From Chitinophaga sp. Ak27 (GTDB taxonomy: Bacteria; Bacteroidota; Bacteroidia; Chitinophagales; Chitinophagaceae): a stretch of 64,000 nt of DNA. The DNA lies in assembly GCF_012726295.1 (NCBI RefSeq), contig NZ_JABAOB010000001.1, forward strand, positions 62,001-126,000, given 5' to 3'. Under the pieces are notes generated by a model, which searched no databases, was not told the DNA's origin, and saw only the letters and a list, made by a program, of their open reading frames with translations. Each line of letters opens with the position of its first letter. Position 1 is the stretch's first letter. Of this stretch, positions 24,245 through 34,279 are shown one piece after another. The translations under genes and the position numbers were made by a program.

Positions 24245-27200
24245 ATGCTTAATAAAATCATTCGTTTTAGTATAAAGAACAAGTTGATCATTGGCCTGTT
24301 CACGCTGGCGCTGATCATCTGGGGCGTTTGGAGCGCTCTCCGGCTGCCCGTGGATGCGGTTCCGGATATTACGAACAACCAGGTACAGATCATTACCCAA
24401 ACGCCTACCCTGGCAGCCCAGGAAACGGAGCAACTCGTTACCTACCCCATTGAACAGAGCCTGGCCAACTTGCCGGATCTCGTTGAAATGCGCTCTATCT
24501 CCAGGTTTGGCCTGTCCGTGATTACAGTGGTATTTGAAGATGAAGTAGACATTTATTTTGCCCGCCAGCTCATCGGTGAAAAGCTCAAAGAGGCAGAGCA
24601 AAAAATCCCCAAAGGCATCGGCACACCGGAGCTGGCACCGGTGAGTACCGGCCTTGGTGAAGTGTATCAGTATATTCTCCATCCTAAGAAAGGGTCGGAA
24701 AATAAATACACGGCGATGGATCTCCGTACCATGCAGGATTGGATTGTAGCCCGCCAGCTGTATGGCACCAAAGGTATTGCAGAGGTGAACAGCTTCGGCG
24801 GATTACTGAAACAATATGAGGTGGCCGTTAACCCGGCCAAACTCAAAGGCATGAATATCACAATGTCCGAAATTTTCAATGCGCTTTCCAAAAACAATGA
24901 AAATACCGGCGGCGCCTACATCGATAAAAAGCCGAATGCCTACTTTATCCGTGGCATTGGCCTGGTAGGTAACATGGAAGATATCCGCAACATTGCCGTC
25001 AAATCAGTGAATGGTATCCCGGTGCTGGTGCGTGATGTGGCAGACGTACAGCTGGGCAGCGCTATCCGCTACGGCTCGGTAACGTACAACGGAGAAAAAG
25101 AAGTGGTAGGCGGTATCGTGATGATGCTGAAGGGCGCTAACAGCGCCGCTGTAGTAACGCGGGTAAAAGAAAAGCTTAACTCCATCCAGAAATCTCTTCC
25201 GGAAGATGTGGTGATTGAAGCTTATCTCGACCGCACAGACCTGGTGAACAGGGCTATCAACACCGTGAAAACCAATCTCGTTGAAGGCGCCCTGATCGTT
25301 ATTTTCGTGCTGGTCTTATTCCTTGGTAATTTCCGGGCTGGGCTGATCGTTGCTTCTGCAATTCCACTGTCCCTTCTTTTTGCGCTGGGTATGATGAATG
25401 CCTTCGGGGTAAGCGCTAACCTGATGAGTTTGGGCGCCATTGATTTCGGATTGATCGTAGACGGCGCCGTCATCATTGTGGAAGCCACCTTGCATCATTT
25501 GTCGCTACGCAGCTCTGCGCAAAAACTCACCCAGGCTGAAATGGATGAAGAGGTATATGTTTCTGCCTCTAAGATCCGCAACAGCGCTGCTTTCGGGGAA
25601 ATCATCATCATGATCGTGTATATCCCTATCCTGACGCTGGTGGGCATCGAAGGCAAAATGTTTAAGCCCATGGCCCAAACCGTGGCTTTCGCCATACTGG
25701 GCGCCCTTTTGCTCTCCCTTACCTATATTCCCATGGTGAGCGCGCTGATATTACCGAAAAAGGTATCGCATAAAAAGAATTTATCCGACAGGGTCATGGA
25801 TTTCTTCCACCGGCTGTATGCGCCGGTGCTGAACTGGGCCATCCGCTTTAAATTAGCCGTGGTAGCAGTTACCGTCGCTATTTTCGGCATCGCCGTATTA
25901 CTGTTTAGCCGTATGGGCGGTGAGTTCATCCCTCAGTTGGAAGAAGGTGATTTTGCTTTCCACTGCATTCTACCACAGGGAACATCTTTGTCGCAAAGCA
26001 TTGAGACCTCCATGCAGGCGAGCCGGATTATACGCACGTTCCCGGAAGTAAAGATGGTGGTTGGCAAAACCGGCAGTGCGGAAGTGCCTACAGATCCCAT
26101 GCCGCCGGAGGCTACCGACCTGATGGTACTGTTGAAACCGAAATCAGAATGGACTACCGCCAGAACTTACAACGAGCTGGCAGACGCCATCATGGAAAAA
26201 CTGGAAGTGATACCCGGTGTTTTCTTTGAAGCCAACCAACCGATACAGATGCGCTTTAATGAGCTGATGACGGGCGTACGACAGGACGTTGCCATCAAGA
26301 TCTTTGGTGAAAATATAGATACGCTAGCATCGCTGGCGCCCAGGGTAGCCGCGGTAGTGCAGTCGGTAAAAGGAGCCACAGGGCCACAGATCGAAAGGAC
26401 CACTGGTCTCCCGCAGATCGCCGTACAATATGACCGCGCCAAGATAGCGGCTTACGGGATGAACATAGAAGACATTAACCGCACGGTACGAACAGCATTC
26501 GCAGGGGAGGCCGCTGGCGTTGTATTTGAAAACGAACGCAAATTTGATATGGTAGTCAGGCTCGACAGCGCCAGCCGCTCTTCTATCGATGATGTACGCG
26601 ACCTGTTTGTGGCCTTACCAGATGGTAACCAGATCCCCCTCTCCCAGCTGGCCGATGTCTCCTTCCGTGAAGGCCCTGCCCAGATAAGTCGTGAAGATGG
26701 CCGGCGCCGCATTGTGGTTGGTTTTAATGTCAAAAACAGGGATGTACAAAGTGTGGTGAAAGACATACAGCAAAAGCTCAGCGCCGCAAGGCTGCTGCCC
26801 TCAGGCTATTACTACACCTATGGCGGTACTTTTGAGAATTTGCAGAAAGCGTCTGCGCGACTAACGATCGCCGTACCGGTTGCATTAGCCTTAATATTCC
26901 TGCTACTGTACTTCACCTTCCGCTCCATTAAAGAGTCGGTGCTCATCTTTACCGCTATTCCGATGAGCGCCATCGGCGGCGTTTTCGCCCTGCTGTTGAG
27001 GGGCATGCCGTTTAGTATATCCGCGGGCGTAGGTTTCATTGCCTTATTTGGCGTGGCAGTATTAAACGGGATTGTGTTGATCAGCACCTTCAATCAGCTG
27101 GAAAAAGATGGCATCAGCGATGTCATACAACGTGTTATCGAAGGCACGAAGATAAGACTGCGTCCAGTGCTGATGACTGCCACTGTAGCATCTTTCGGCT

Positions 27201-28570
27201 TCCTGCCCATGGCCTTGTCGAGAGGTGCCGGCGCAGAAGTGCAACGGCCGTTGGCCACTGTGGTCATCGGTGGACTGATTACCGCCACCTTCCTGACGCT
27301 GGTCGTGCTGCCCCTGCTGTATATCCTCTTCAATACTGGTTTTAAGCGGAAATTCCCTCCCGCAGCCATCGCAGTAGCATTACTCGGATACCTCTTATTC
27401 CCCCATGCCGTTGCAGCCCAGGAGATTCCCGGGAAACGCCTGGGGGTTAACAACGTGTTATCCATGGCGCAACAGAATCTGCAATATAACATCAACAAAG
27501 CCCAGGAAAAACGAACCCATATACAGATCCATTCAGCCGGCATGTTACCAAAGACCGGTGTATTTGCCGAAAACGAAGACCTGCGTCCCAGCGATCATAC
27601 CGGCATCTTAAAGGTGGGACTTTCGCAAGCTGTAGCCTGGCCGGGACTTTACAAGGCGCAGAAAAAACTGTATACAGAACAGGCCAGGTATTACCAGGTG
27701 AACAATGCCATGCTAAATGTATCCATCAGGAAAGACATCCGGCAGGTTTACTACCAGCTCTGGTACCTCGATGATAAGGCCAGTCTCTATCGGCAGCTCG
27801 ACAGCATTTACCAGTCCTTAACGGCGGCCGCAGTATTGCGGGTAAAGGCTGGTGAAAACCCGGGGCTCGACAGCATCTCCGCCCAGGCCAGGCAAAGGGA
27901 GCTGCGGACGCAACTGGAACAACTGAAGGATGACATCAGCATCCTGCAACAATCGTTGAAACAGTTATTGAATACGACAGATGCCATCCTGCCATTGGAT
28001 GCGCCACTGGAAAAACTCGCATTTGCGTTTACCGGCACGACCACCGACAGTCTGCATCCGGCACTGGCCCTGCAACAACAGAACGTAAACATTGCTTCGG
28101 CAAATGTATCGGTGATCAAAAATGAAAACCGCCCTGAATTCTCCGGCAGGTTCTTTAGCCAGCGGCTATATGGTGTTACGGATCCTTACAGCGGTTTCTC
28201 CGTAACCGCCTCTGTTCCTTTGTTTGGTCTTGGCGCATATCGCAATAAGGTAAAAGCTGCCCGGGCAGAAGCAGAGGTACAACAGCAACAGCTGGAATAT
28301 AACAAACAGGTATTTGGTACACAACAGTTGCAGATGACCAGGGAAGTAGAAAAAAATAGCCGCATGCTCCAATTTTATGAAAGCTCCGGCCTCAAACAAG
28401 CGCAGGAAATCATCAAAGCAGCCACCCTGGCTTATCGCGCCGGCGAGATCAGTTTTGCGGAGCTGTCGCAATTCCTGACACAGGCGATTACCATCCGGCA
28501 AAACTACCTGGACGTGCTGAATGCCTATAACCAGGCCGTTATTCAATACAACTATTTCAACAATCTATAA
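24245..28570 (+). CDS. CusA/CzcA-type heavy-metal RND pump fused to a TolC-like domain
   Basis: A 1441-residue protein. Residues 1 to about 1035 form a full HME-RND pump: the first TM helix is preceded by IIRFSIKNKLIIGLFTLAL, the proton-relay motif DFGLIVDGAVIIVE lies in TM4 (about residue 400-413), and the second TM bundle ends near LVVLPLLYILFN. After a TM-like signal (AIAVALLGYLLFPHAVAAQ) the last ~380 residues form a TolC/OEP domain with long amphipathic helices (AYRAGEISFAELSQFLTQAI). The fusion puts the inner-membrane pump and the outer-membrane duct in one chain, an arrangement known in Bacteroidota. The adaptor gene follows at 28592. Substrates are probably Cu(I)/Ag(I) or Zn/Co/Cd, and I cannot separate these by eye. 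Confidence 0.94.
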   Translation: MLNKIIRFSIKNKLIIGLFTLALIIWGVWSALRLPVDAVPDITNNQVQIITQTPTLAAQETEQLVTYPIEQSLANLPDLVEMRSISRFGLSVITVVFEDEVDIYFARQLIGEKLKEAEQKIPKGIGTPELAPVSTGLGEVYQYILHPKKGSENKYTAMDLRTMQDWIVARQLYGTKGIAEVNSFGGLLKQYEVAVNPAKLKGMNITMSEIFNALSKNNENTGGAYIDKKPNAYFIRGIGLVGNMEDIRNIAVKSVNGIPVLVRDVADVQLGSAIRYGSVTYNGEKEVVGGIVMMLKGANSAAVVTRVKEKLNSIQKSLPEDVVIEAYLDRTDLVNRAINTVKTNLVEGALIVIFVLVLFLGNFRAGLIVASAIPLSLLFALGMMNAFGVSANLMSLGAIDFGLIVDGAVIIVEATLHHLSLRSSAQKLTQAEMDEEVYVSASKIRNSAAFGEIIIMIVYIPILTLVGIEGKMFKPMAQTVAFAILGALLLSLTYIPMVSALILPKKVSHKKNLSDRVMDFFHRLYAPVLNWAIRFKLAVVAVTVAIFGIAVLLFSRMGGEFIPQLEEGDFAFHCILPQGTSLSQSIETSMQASRIIRTFPEVKMVVGKTGSAEVPTDPMPPEATDLMVLLKPKSEWTTARTYNELADAIMEKLEVIPGVFFEANQPIQMRFNELMTGVRQDVAIKIFGENIDTLASLAPRVAAVVQSVKGATGPQIERTTGLPQIAVQYDRAKIAAYGMNIEDINRTVRTAFAGEAAGVVFENERKFDMVVRLDSASRSSIDDVRDLFVALPDGNQIPLSQLADVSFREGPAQISREDGRRRIVVGFNVKNRDVQSVVKDIQQKLSAARLLPSGYYYTYGGTFENLQKASARLTIAVPVALALIFLLLYFTFRSIKESVLIFTAIPMSAIGGVFALLLRGMPFSISAGVGFIALFGVAVLNGIVLISTFNQLEKDGISDVIQRVIEGTKIRLRPVLMTATVASFGFLPMALSRGAGAEVQRPLATVVIGGLITATFLTLVVLPLLYILFNTGFKRKFPPAAIAVALLGYLLFPHAVAAQEIPGKRLGVNNVLSMAQQNLQYNINKAQEKRTHIQIHSAGMLPKTGVFAENEDLRPSDHTGILKVGLSQAVAWPGLYKAQKKLYTEQARYYQVNNAMLNVSIRKDIRQVYYQLWYLDDKASLYRQLDSIYQSLTAAAVLRVKAGENPGLDSISAQARQRELRTQLEQLKDDISILQQSLKQLLNTTDAILPLDAPLEKLAFAFTGTTTDSLHPALALQQQNVNIASANVSVIKNENRPEFSGRFFSQRLYGVTDPYSGFSVTASVPLFGLGAYRNKVKAARAEAEVQQQQLEYNKQVFGTQQLQMTREVEKNSRMLQFYESSGLKQAQEIIKAATLAYRAGEISFAELSQFLTQAITIRQNYLDVLNAYNQAVIQYNYFNNL

Positions 28571-28591
28571 ATTATTTAAGCCTTGTATAAA

Positions 28592-29878
28592 ATGAGCAAG
28601 ACAATTATCATGACTACCTTATGTGCCGGCGCCCTCTGGCTAACCGCGTGTTCCGGATCCGGTCCGGGCAAAAGCTCTGCTGAAGGGGAAGCGGAAGCCA
28701 GCTATAAAGAGGAACATGAAAATCCCAATACGGTTACCTTTTCCCCGGAGCAAATCAAAAGTATTGGCATCAGTACCGGCGCAGTAGAAACGAAGCAGCT
28801 TAGCTTCTCTCTCAAAACCAATGGTACACTACGTGTTCCCAACCAGAATAAAGCAACCATTAATTCACTTTACAGTGGCGTCATCCGCACACTGCTGATC
28901 CAACCGGGCAACACCGTAAAAAAAGGACAGGTCATTGCCACCATCAGCAACCCTTCTTTTGTACAATCACAAAGTGAGTACCTGGCCGTAATGACCCGGC
29001 TAAAGCTCGCTGAGCAGGAAGTGACCCGGCAGCGGGAACTGACGGCAGGCAACGCCGGGGCATTAAAAAACCTCCAGGCAGCAGAAACGGAATATAAAAC
29101 GTTGCAAACACAAAGGTCTACCCTCGGTCAGCAAATCAGGATGATGGGTATCAATCCCGACCAACTGTCCAATGGCAGGCTCATCGCAGATCTTTCTGTT
29201 CGCAGTCCTATCAATGGAGTAGTCAGTAATGTAACCGTGCAGATAGGTAGTTATGTGGACCTGACCTCCCCTATTGCAGATATCGTGGACAACAGCCAGC
29301 TGCACCTGGATTTGTTTGTGTACGAAAAAGACCTTTCTAAATTGAGGGAAGGACAGACCATCCATTTTATGCTGACTAATAATCCCGGCAGGGAGTATGA
29401 TGCTGAGGTCTTTTCGCTCGGTTCTACCTTCGAAGGCGAATCCAAAGCAGTCACCGTTCACGCGAAAGTAAAAGGCGACAAAACAGGTTTGATAGATGGC
29501 ATGAATATTACGGCTATCATCAGTCTGCAGAAAGCAACGGTGCAGGCTATTCCAACGGAAGCCATCGTGAACCACCAGGGCCAGGATTATATTTTCATGG
29601 TAACCGATGAACATGCTGAAGCAGAACATCACCTGGCAAGTGAAGCTGGCCATGACCATAACACCGGGGAACCACATGATCACCAAGAAAAAGATACACC
29701 AGCTGCTGGTCGTGGGATTACCTTTGAAAAAGTACCCGTAGTAAAAGGTACTACCGACGTCGGATATACGGAGATTACTTTGCTGAAGGAAATACCCGCT
29801 GCTTCAAAGATTGTAGTAAAAGGTGCCTTTTTTGTATTAGCGAAAATGACAAATGCCGGGGAAAGTCATGAACACTAA
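28592..29878 (+). CDS. CusB/CzcB-type periplasmic adaptor with His-rich insertion
   Basis: 428 residues. An upstream in-frame TTG at 28583 exists, but the ATG at 28592 begins the lipoprotein signal (lipobox LTACSGSG). Barrel-sandwich halves are visible (GVIRTLLIQPGNTVKKGQVI, then DLSVRSPINGVVSNVTVQIG) around a short helical hairpin, followed by a beta-barrel and a membrane-proximal domain. Near residue 335-365 there is a His-rich insertion (EHAEAEHHLASEAGHDHNTG, then EPHDHQ) that likely binds metal before transfer to the pump. The gene lies 21 bp after the pump gene and 42 bp before the P-type ATPase gene. Confidence 0.93.
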   Translation: MSKTIIMTTLCAGALWLTACSGSGPGKSSAEGEAEASYKEEHENPNTVTFSPEQIKSIGISTGAVETKQLSFSLKTNGTLRVPNQNKATINSLYSGVIRTLLIQPGNTVKKGQVIATISNPSFVQSQSEYLAVMTRLKLAEQEVTRQRELTAGNAGALKNLQAAETEYKTLQTQRSTLGQQIRMMGINPDQLSNGRLIADLSVRSPINGVVSNVTVQIGSYVDLTSPIADIVDNSQLHLDLFVYEKDLSKLREGQTIHFMLTNNPGREYDAEVFSLGSTFEGESKAVTVHAKVKGDKTGLIDGMNITAIISLQKATVQAIPTEAIVNHQGQDYIFMVTDEHAEAEHHLASEAGHDHNTGEPHDHQEKDTPAAGRGITFEKVPVVKGTTDVGYTEITLLKEIPAASKIVVKGAFFVLAKMTNAGESHEH

Positions 29879-29920
29879 GATCATGGTTCCCCGGATGTTT
29901 TAACTATAAATAAACTTTCT

Positions 29921-31975
29921 ATGGATACTGCAACGCCTACTTCAAAAATAGCACCGGTGCGGCTGCCGGAAGCCGCTAATCACAATGCTCATGGCGATCA
30001 TACAGGGATGGAAACCCAACATACTCATGGAGGGTTGTTTGGCAAACATTCCGAGCTCATCTTCAGTTTACTCTGCGGCGCGTTGCTGGGTACTGGGTTT
30101 GGCTTGTCTTACCTGGACCTGGCTCCTTCCAGCGTTTCACTGGGACTTTATATAGGGGCTTATTTCTTTGGCGGATTTTATACGGTCAAAGAGGCGGTAC
30201 AAACTATTGCCAAAGGGAAATTTGAGATCGATTTCCTCATGCTGGTAGCCGCTGGCGGCGCCGGTATTCTTGGTAGCTGGGCTGAAGGCGCGTTGTTACT
30301 ATTCCTGTTCAGCCTTGGCCATGCCCTGGAACATTTCGCCATGGAACGGGCAAAGAAATCTATTGCAGCCTTATCGGAGCTGGCGCCCCGTACGGCTTTC
30401 CGGAAAGAGAACGGTAGCACCCGGGAGGTGCCCATTACCGATCTTTCTCCGGGAGACGTGATCGTGGTAAAGCCCAACACTAAAATTTCGGCAGATGGTA
30501 TTGTGGTAAAGGGCAACAGCAGCGTGAACCAGGCGCCTATTACCGGTGAAAGTATGCCGGTAGACAAGAAAGCTATAGCCGACCCTGAAATAGCGGTGGA
30601 CATGGCTGCATCAATCGATGCGGCCTACAAAGTATTTGCTGGCACCATTAATGGAAATGAGTTACTGGAAGTAAAGGTAACCAAGGCGGCGAGCGACTCT
30701 ACCTTATCCAGGTTGATCAGGCTGGTGAATGAAACACAATCGCAGAAATCACCCACCCAACTCTTTACCGACCGGTTTGAAAAATACTTTGTGCCGGCGG
30801 TTATCCTCATCGTTACGCTGTTATGCTTTGCCTTCCTCGTATTAGATGAGCCATTCAGCAAAAGTTTCTACCGCGCCATGTCGGTACTCGTAGCCGCCAG
30901 CCCTTGCGCACTGGCTATCTCCACTCCCAGCGCCGTATTGAGCGGCGTAGCACGTGCCGCCAGAGCCGGTGTACTGATCAAGGGCGGCGGCCCGCTGGAA
31001 GACCTGGGAGCACTGGAAGTATTAGCATTCGACAAAACCGGTACGCTGACAGAGGGTCGGCCTAAACTCACCAAAATTATTCCGCTGGCAGGCATGACAG
31101 AGAACGATCTGTTGAAGATCGTGGTAGCGGTAGAGTCGTTGAGCGACCACCCACTGGCCAAAGCTATTTCAAAAGGTGGCCGGGAGCGATTGAAAAATGA
31201 GTCCATTCCTTCTGCGCATGATTTGGAAGCCGTACTGGGCAAAGGCATCAAAGCCTCCCTGGGAGCTGATGATGTCTATATGGGTAATATAGCGCTTTTC
31301 CAGTCGCTCGATCATGAACAACCTAATGAAGCGATTGCCACGCAGGTAACAGCTTCAGAAAAAGAAGGGAATACCACCATGCTCGTGCGCAGAAACCAGG
31401 AATACATTGGCATCATTGCCGTGATGGACACGCCGCGGGCTGAAGCCAAACAGGCATTAGCAGAGCTGAAGGCGGCAGGCATCCGCCGCATGGCCATGCT
31501 CACCGGTGATAATGAAGAAGTAGCCAAAGCGGTAGCTGCCGAAGTAGGCGTAACAGATGTATATGCCAGTCTCCTTCCCGAACAGAAAGTAACTGTTATC
31601 CAACAGCTCACGAAAGACGAAAGCAAAATCGCTATGGTGGGCGACGGTGTAAACGATGCCCCTGCCATGGCCAAAAGCACCGTAGGCATAGCCATGGGCG
31701 CCGCCGGAAGCGATGTAGCATTGGAAACCGCCGATATTGCCCTGATGGGCGATAAGCTGTCGCTGCTACCATTTGCTATTGGATTGAGCCGCAAAGCACG
31801 GAAGATCATTCGTCAGAATCTCGTGATCAGCCTGAGCGTTGTAGCCATTTTAATACCGCTCACCATTTTGGGTATTGCTTCTATTGGCCCCGCGGTGATA
31901 GCGCATGAAGGGTCTACGCTGGTGGTGGTATTTAACGCCTTACGCTTGCTGGCGTATAAATGGGGACAAAAATAG
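29921..31975 (+). CDS. P1B-4-type heavy-metal translocating ATPase
   Basis: 684 residues. There is no N-terminal HMA domain. Instead a short His-rich tail (AANHNAHGDHTGMETQHTHG) precedes the TM helices. The A-domain motif TGESMPVDK, the TM6 ion motif SPC (AASPCALAIS), the phosphorylation motif DKTGTLTEGRP, the N-domain HP (SDHPLAKA) and the hinge MVGDGVNDAPAMA are all intact. The SPC motif with HEGST in the last helix marks the P1B-4 subgroup (Co/Zn/Cd, sometimes Fe export), not a Cu ATPase (CPC). It pumps metal from cytoplasm to periplasm, where the RND system of the same operon can expel it. Confidence 0.95.
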   Translation: MDTATPTSKIAPVRLPEAANHNAHGDHTGMETQHTHGGLFGKHSELIFSLLCGALLGTGFGLSYLDLAPSSVSLGLYIGAYFFGGFYTVKEAVQTIAKGKFEIDFLMLVAAGGAGILGSWAEGALLLFLFSLGHALEHFAMERAKKSIAALSELAPRTAFRKENGSTREVPITDLSPGDVIVVKPNTKISADGIVVKGNSSVNQAPITGESMPVDKKAIADPEIAVDMAASIDAAYKVFAGTINGNELLEVKVTKAASDSTLSRLIRLVNETQSQKSPTQLFTDRFEKYFVPAVILIVTLLCFAFLVLDEPFSKSFYRAMSVLVAASPCALAISTPSAVLSGVARAARAGVLIKGGGPLEDLGALEVLAFDKTGTLTEGRPKLTKIIPLAGMTENDLLKIVVAVESLSDHPLAKAISKGGRERLKNESIPSAHDLEAVLGKGIKASLGADDVYMGNIALFQSLDHEQPNEAIATQVTASEKEGNTTMLVRRNQEYIGIIAVMDTPRAEAKQALAELKAAGIRRMAMLTGDNEEVAKAVAAEVGVTDVYASLLPEQKVTVIQQLTKDESKIAMVGDGVNDAPAMAKSTVGIAMGAAGSDVALETADIALMGDKLSLLPFAIGLSRKARKIIRQNLVISLSVVAILIPLTILGIASIGPAVIAHEGSTLVVVFNALRLLAYKWGQK

Positions 31976-31993
31976 CAGCCAATCACTATAATA

Positions 31994-32035
31994 AATAAGG
32001 CTTGTGAGTAAAACTTACCGGCCTTATTTTCTTTT
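31994..32035 (+). terminator. Intrinsic terminator of the metal-efflux operon
   Basis: AATAAGGC (31994-32001) pairs with GCCTTATT (32021-32028) around an inner GTGAGT/ACTTAC stem, followed by TTCTTTT. It lies 18 bp after the ATPase stop. The 304-bp gap 31976-32279 holds this terminator and the opposing one at 32213-32261. I see no gene in it. Confidence 0.85.
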
Positions 32036-32212
32036 AGTGCCTCCATAATCCATTGCAGGCTTTTTTCTTACCATATTTTCTTGTAGTACAAATGCGACAA
32101 TCTTTTTAAACAGCTGGCGCACTTGATAAATACATACCTCGGTGTTGTTGTTTTCCGGAATGCGGGCACATTCGGAGCCTGCTGTGCAATGATGAACAGT
32201 AGTTGAAAAATC

Positions 32213-32261
32213 AGAGAGAGAAAAACCGCCACACGGTATGCGTGGCGGGTTTCCTCTCTCT
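32213..32261 (-). terminator. Terminator of the minus-strand Sus-like operon
   Basis: An inner 7-bp stem CCGCCAC/GTGGCGG (32226-32232 with 32242-32248) is enclosed by AGAGAGAG/CTCTCTCT (32213-32220 with 32254-32261). On the minus strand it is followed by GATTTTTC. It lies just past the FAD oxidoreductase stop. Confidence 0.82.
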
Positions 32262-32279
32262 AAAAATATTACCACCACG

Positions 32280-34274
32280 CTAACGGGCAATAAACAATAA
32301 TGCATCCGCAACCACGGCTCCATCGGCCCCCGCGTTGCTAACTTCCACATACGCCTTTTCTCCTGCCGGCAACCGGAAAGTACCTAAAGATACCCATTCG
32401 CCGGAGGTTTGTCCTTCCACCTTAATAGCATCTGCTGCTACTTTCACCGGTATCAGCTTTTTCCCATCAAACACCTGTACCTGGGTAACCGTCGCCATAT
32501 TGGCTTGTTTGGGTACATAACTGTAAATATGATATTCGCCGGCACGCTGAATACCTGGCGTAAAACGTACCCACTTCTGCGTACCGCCTTTACTGTCATC
32601 TATGTACAGGGAAGGACCATACCCTCCCCTTGTTTCTTTTTTCCAATCACCCTGTAATTTTACATGTGCAGCATCGTCATTGTCTACCAGGATTTCCGGC
32701 GTACTATTGTCTGCCAGTGGATTGGCCGCCAGCAATTGCTGTACCTTCTTTACAGGCACGTCCTGTACAGACACGCGGCTGTCGATAGCCACCACTGCCG
32801 CGGTAGCCGCTGATTGCGCCAATGCCATAAATACCGGTTCCATCCGGATAGAGCCATAAGCGATGTGGGAAGCCGACAAACAAACCGGCACCAGCAAGTT
32901 GGCACATTCGCCCGCCTTAGGGATCAATGCACGATAAGAAACAGGATACGGGCCGAAACCACCCACCTGCACATCGCCTTCGTTCTTCACCATGCCATTG
33001 ACTACCAGGCGCTGACAGTTATGCGAATCCATCGTATATGCCGCCATGCCTACGCCGTCGTTTACCGTGGCGCGACCTTCACAGTTGGCCTGCGTCATCA
33101 CGTATGCGCCTACCATGCGGCGCACTTCCCGCACATATAGCTGGGGCGACCAATGCCCGTTATTTGTGTACTCGTCCTTAGGGTATCCCCATTTTAACAT
33201 CTCGCGACGTAGATGCTCGGGCATACGCGGATCGTGACCAATAAAATACAGCAAGCCCTTGTTGTATTGCTCGTGTTCACGGATAATCTGCTGACGGGTC
33301 GCCGCATCCGCTTCGGGATAATTGTAATTCATCCCTATCATATCGGTAGAAAATGCTCCATTGTTGTTGATATCCGTTTTACCATTGGGCATGAGGTCAA
33401 ATTTCAGAAAACTTCCAAGTCCCTTGGCTGGCGCTTTTTCCAGCACACGCAATAAGAGCTCATACCGGGAAGCATCATATCCTTCCGGCTGCGTAATTGG
33501 GATCATGTTATCGGCCTGGTTGGTGAGACAGATACGGAAATTATACGCCTGCACACTTTTATCGCCTGTGCCTTTCGCCAGCAAAGATGCCGGGCTGATT
33601 CCCCACAACAAGCCACTCTCCGGCTTACCCGGCGTCTTATAGGGATCTATTCCGTCGGGGAACTGGTGTTTATCCCTTAGCTGTACGCCATTATAGGTTT
33701 CCTGGTAAACACTGTTATCTTCACGGCCAACAGTATACGAAACGCCGGCTTTTGCCATCAGGTCGCCTTCATAAGAACAATCAATAAACACGCGTGCCTT
33801 TACTACAATGGCAGATGTTCCCTGCACCGTAATTTCACGGATGTAGCCATTTTCCTTATGTACGGCCATCAGCTGATGTTCTTTCCACACCTCCACGCTG
33901 GCGCTTTTCAGGTAGCCATCAAATGTTTGCGAGGCCACACTCGGCTCAAATATCCATTGTTCAAATTTACCGTAGTGCTGGCCAATACGACGGTAAAAAT
34001 CACGGGCCAGGCCGGTGATAGCGTACTTATTGCCGATGTCAGTATAGCCCAGGCCACCGGTGGTAAGCCCGCCCAGGTGTTTGCCGGGTTCTATCAGCAA
34101 TACGGTTTTATGCAATTTTTTGGCAGTGTATGCTGCCATGATACCGGCGGAGGTACCGCCATACACGCAGATGTCTACTTCCTTGGGCGTACTTGCCCAT
34201 ACGGTTATTGGCATAGTTAACGGGCAACAAATAGCCAGTATCCATAATCTGATTGATTTTATCATAATCGTCAT
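32280..34274 (-). CDS. Secreted FAD-dependent oxidoreductase with golvesin-like C-terminal domain
   Basis: 664 residues. The ATG at 34274 is 5 bp after SusD; a second ATG at 34265 is an alternative. A signal peptide ends near TVWAS. The Rossmann FAD motif reads VDICVYGGTSAGIMAAYTAK, followed by EPGKHLGGLTTGGLGYTDIG, typical of the FAD_oxidored family. The CSYEGDLMAKAGVSYTVGRE block is conserved in the family. The last ~130 residues (GYGPSLYIDDSKGGTQKWVR, ending VVADALLFIAR) resemble a golvesin-C/xanthan-lyase-type beta-sandwich. Such enzymes often lie in Sus-like loci and may oxidise a sugar or uronate. The last gene of the operon. Confidence 0.88.
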   Translation of the reverse strand: MTIMIKSIRLWILAICCPLTMPITVWASTPKEVDICVYGGTSAGIMAAYTAKKLHKTVLLIEPGKHLGGLTTGGLGYTDIGNKYAITGLARDFYRRIGQHYGKFEQWIFEPSVASQTFDGYLKSASVEVWKEHQLMAVHKENGYIREITVQGTSAIVVKARVFIDCSYEGDLMAKAGVSYTVGREDNSVYQETYNGVQLRDKHQFPDGIDPYKTPGKPESGLLWGISPASLLAKGTGDKSVQAYNFRICLTNQADNMIPITQPEGYDASRYELLLRVLEKAPAKGLGSFLKFDLMPNGKTDINNNGAFSTDMIGMNYNYPEADAATRQQIIREHEQYNKGLLYFIGHDPRMPEHLRREMLKWGYPKDEYTNNGHWSPQLYVREVRRMVGAYVMTQANCEGRATVNDGVGMAAYTMDSHNCQRLVVNGMVKNEGDVQVGGFGPYPVSYRALIPKAGECANLLVPVCLSASHIAYGSIRMEPVFMALAQSAATAAVVAIDSRVSVQDVPVKKVQQLLAANPLADNSTPEILVDNDDAAHVKLQGDWKKETRGGYGPSLYIDDSKGGTQKWVRFTPGIQRAGEYHIYSYVPKQANMATVTQVQVFDGKKLIPVKVAADAIKVEGQTSGEWVSLGTFRLPAGEKAYVEVSNAGADGAVVADALLFIAR

Positions 34275-34279
34275 TTTTT

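Noticed and set aside
32024..32350. 108-codon minus-strand frame downstream of the FAD oxidoreductase
   Set aside because: It crosses two terminators and overlaps the end of the oxidoreductase gene; the translation looks random.
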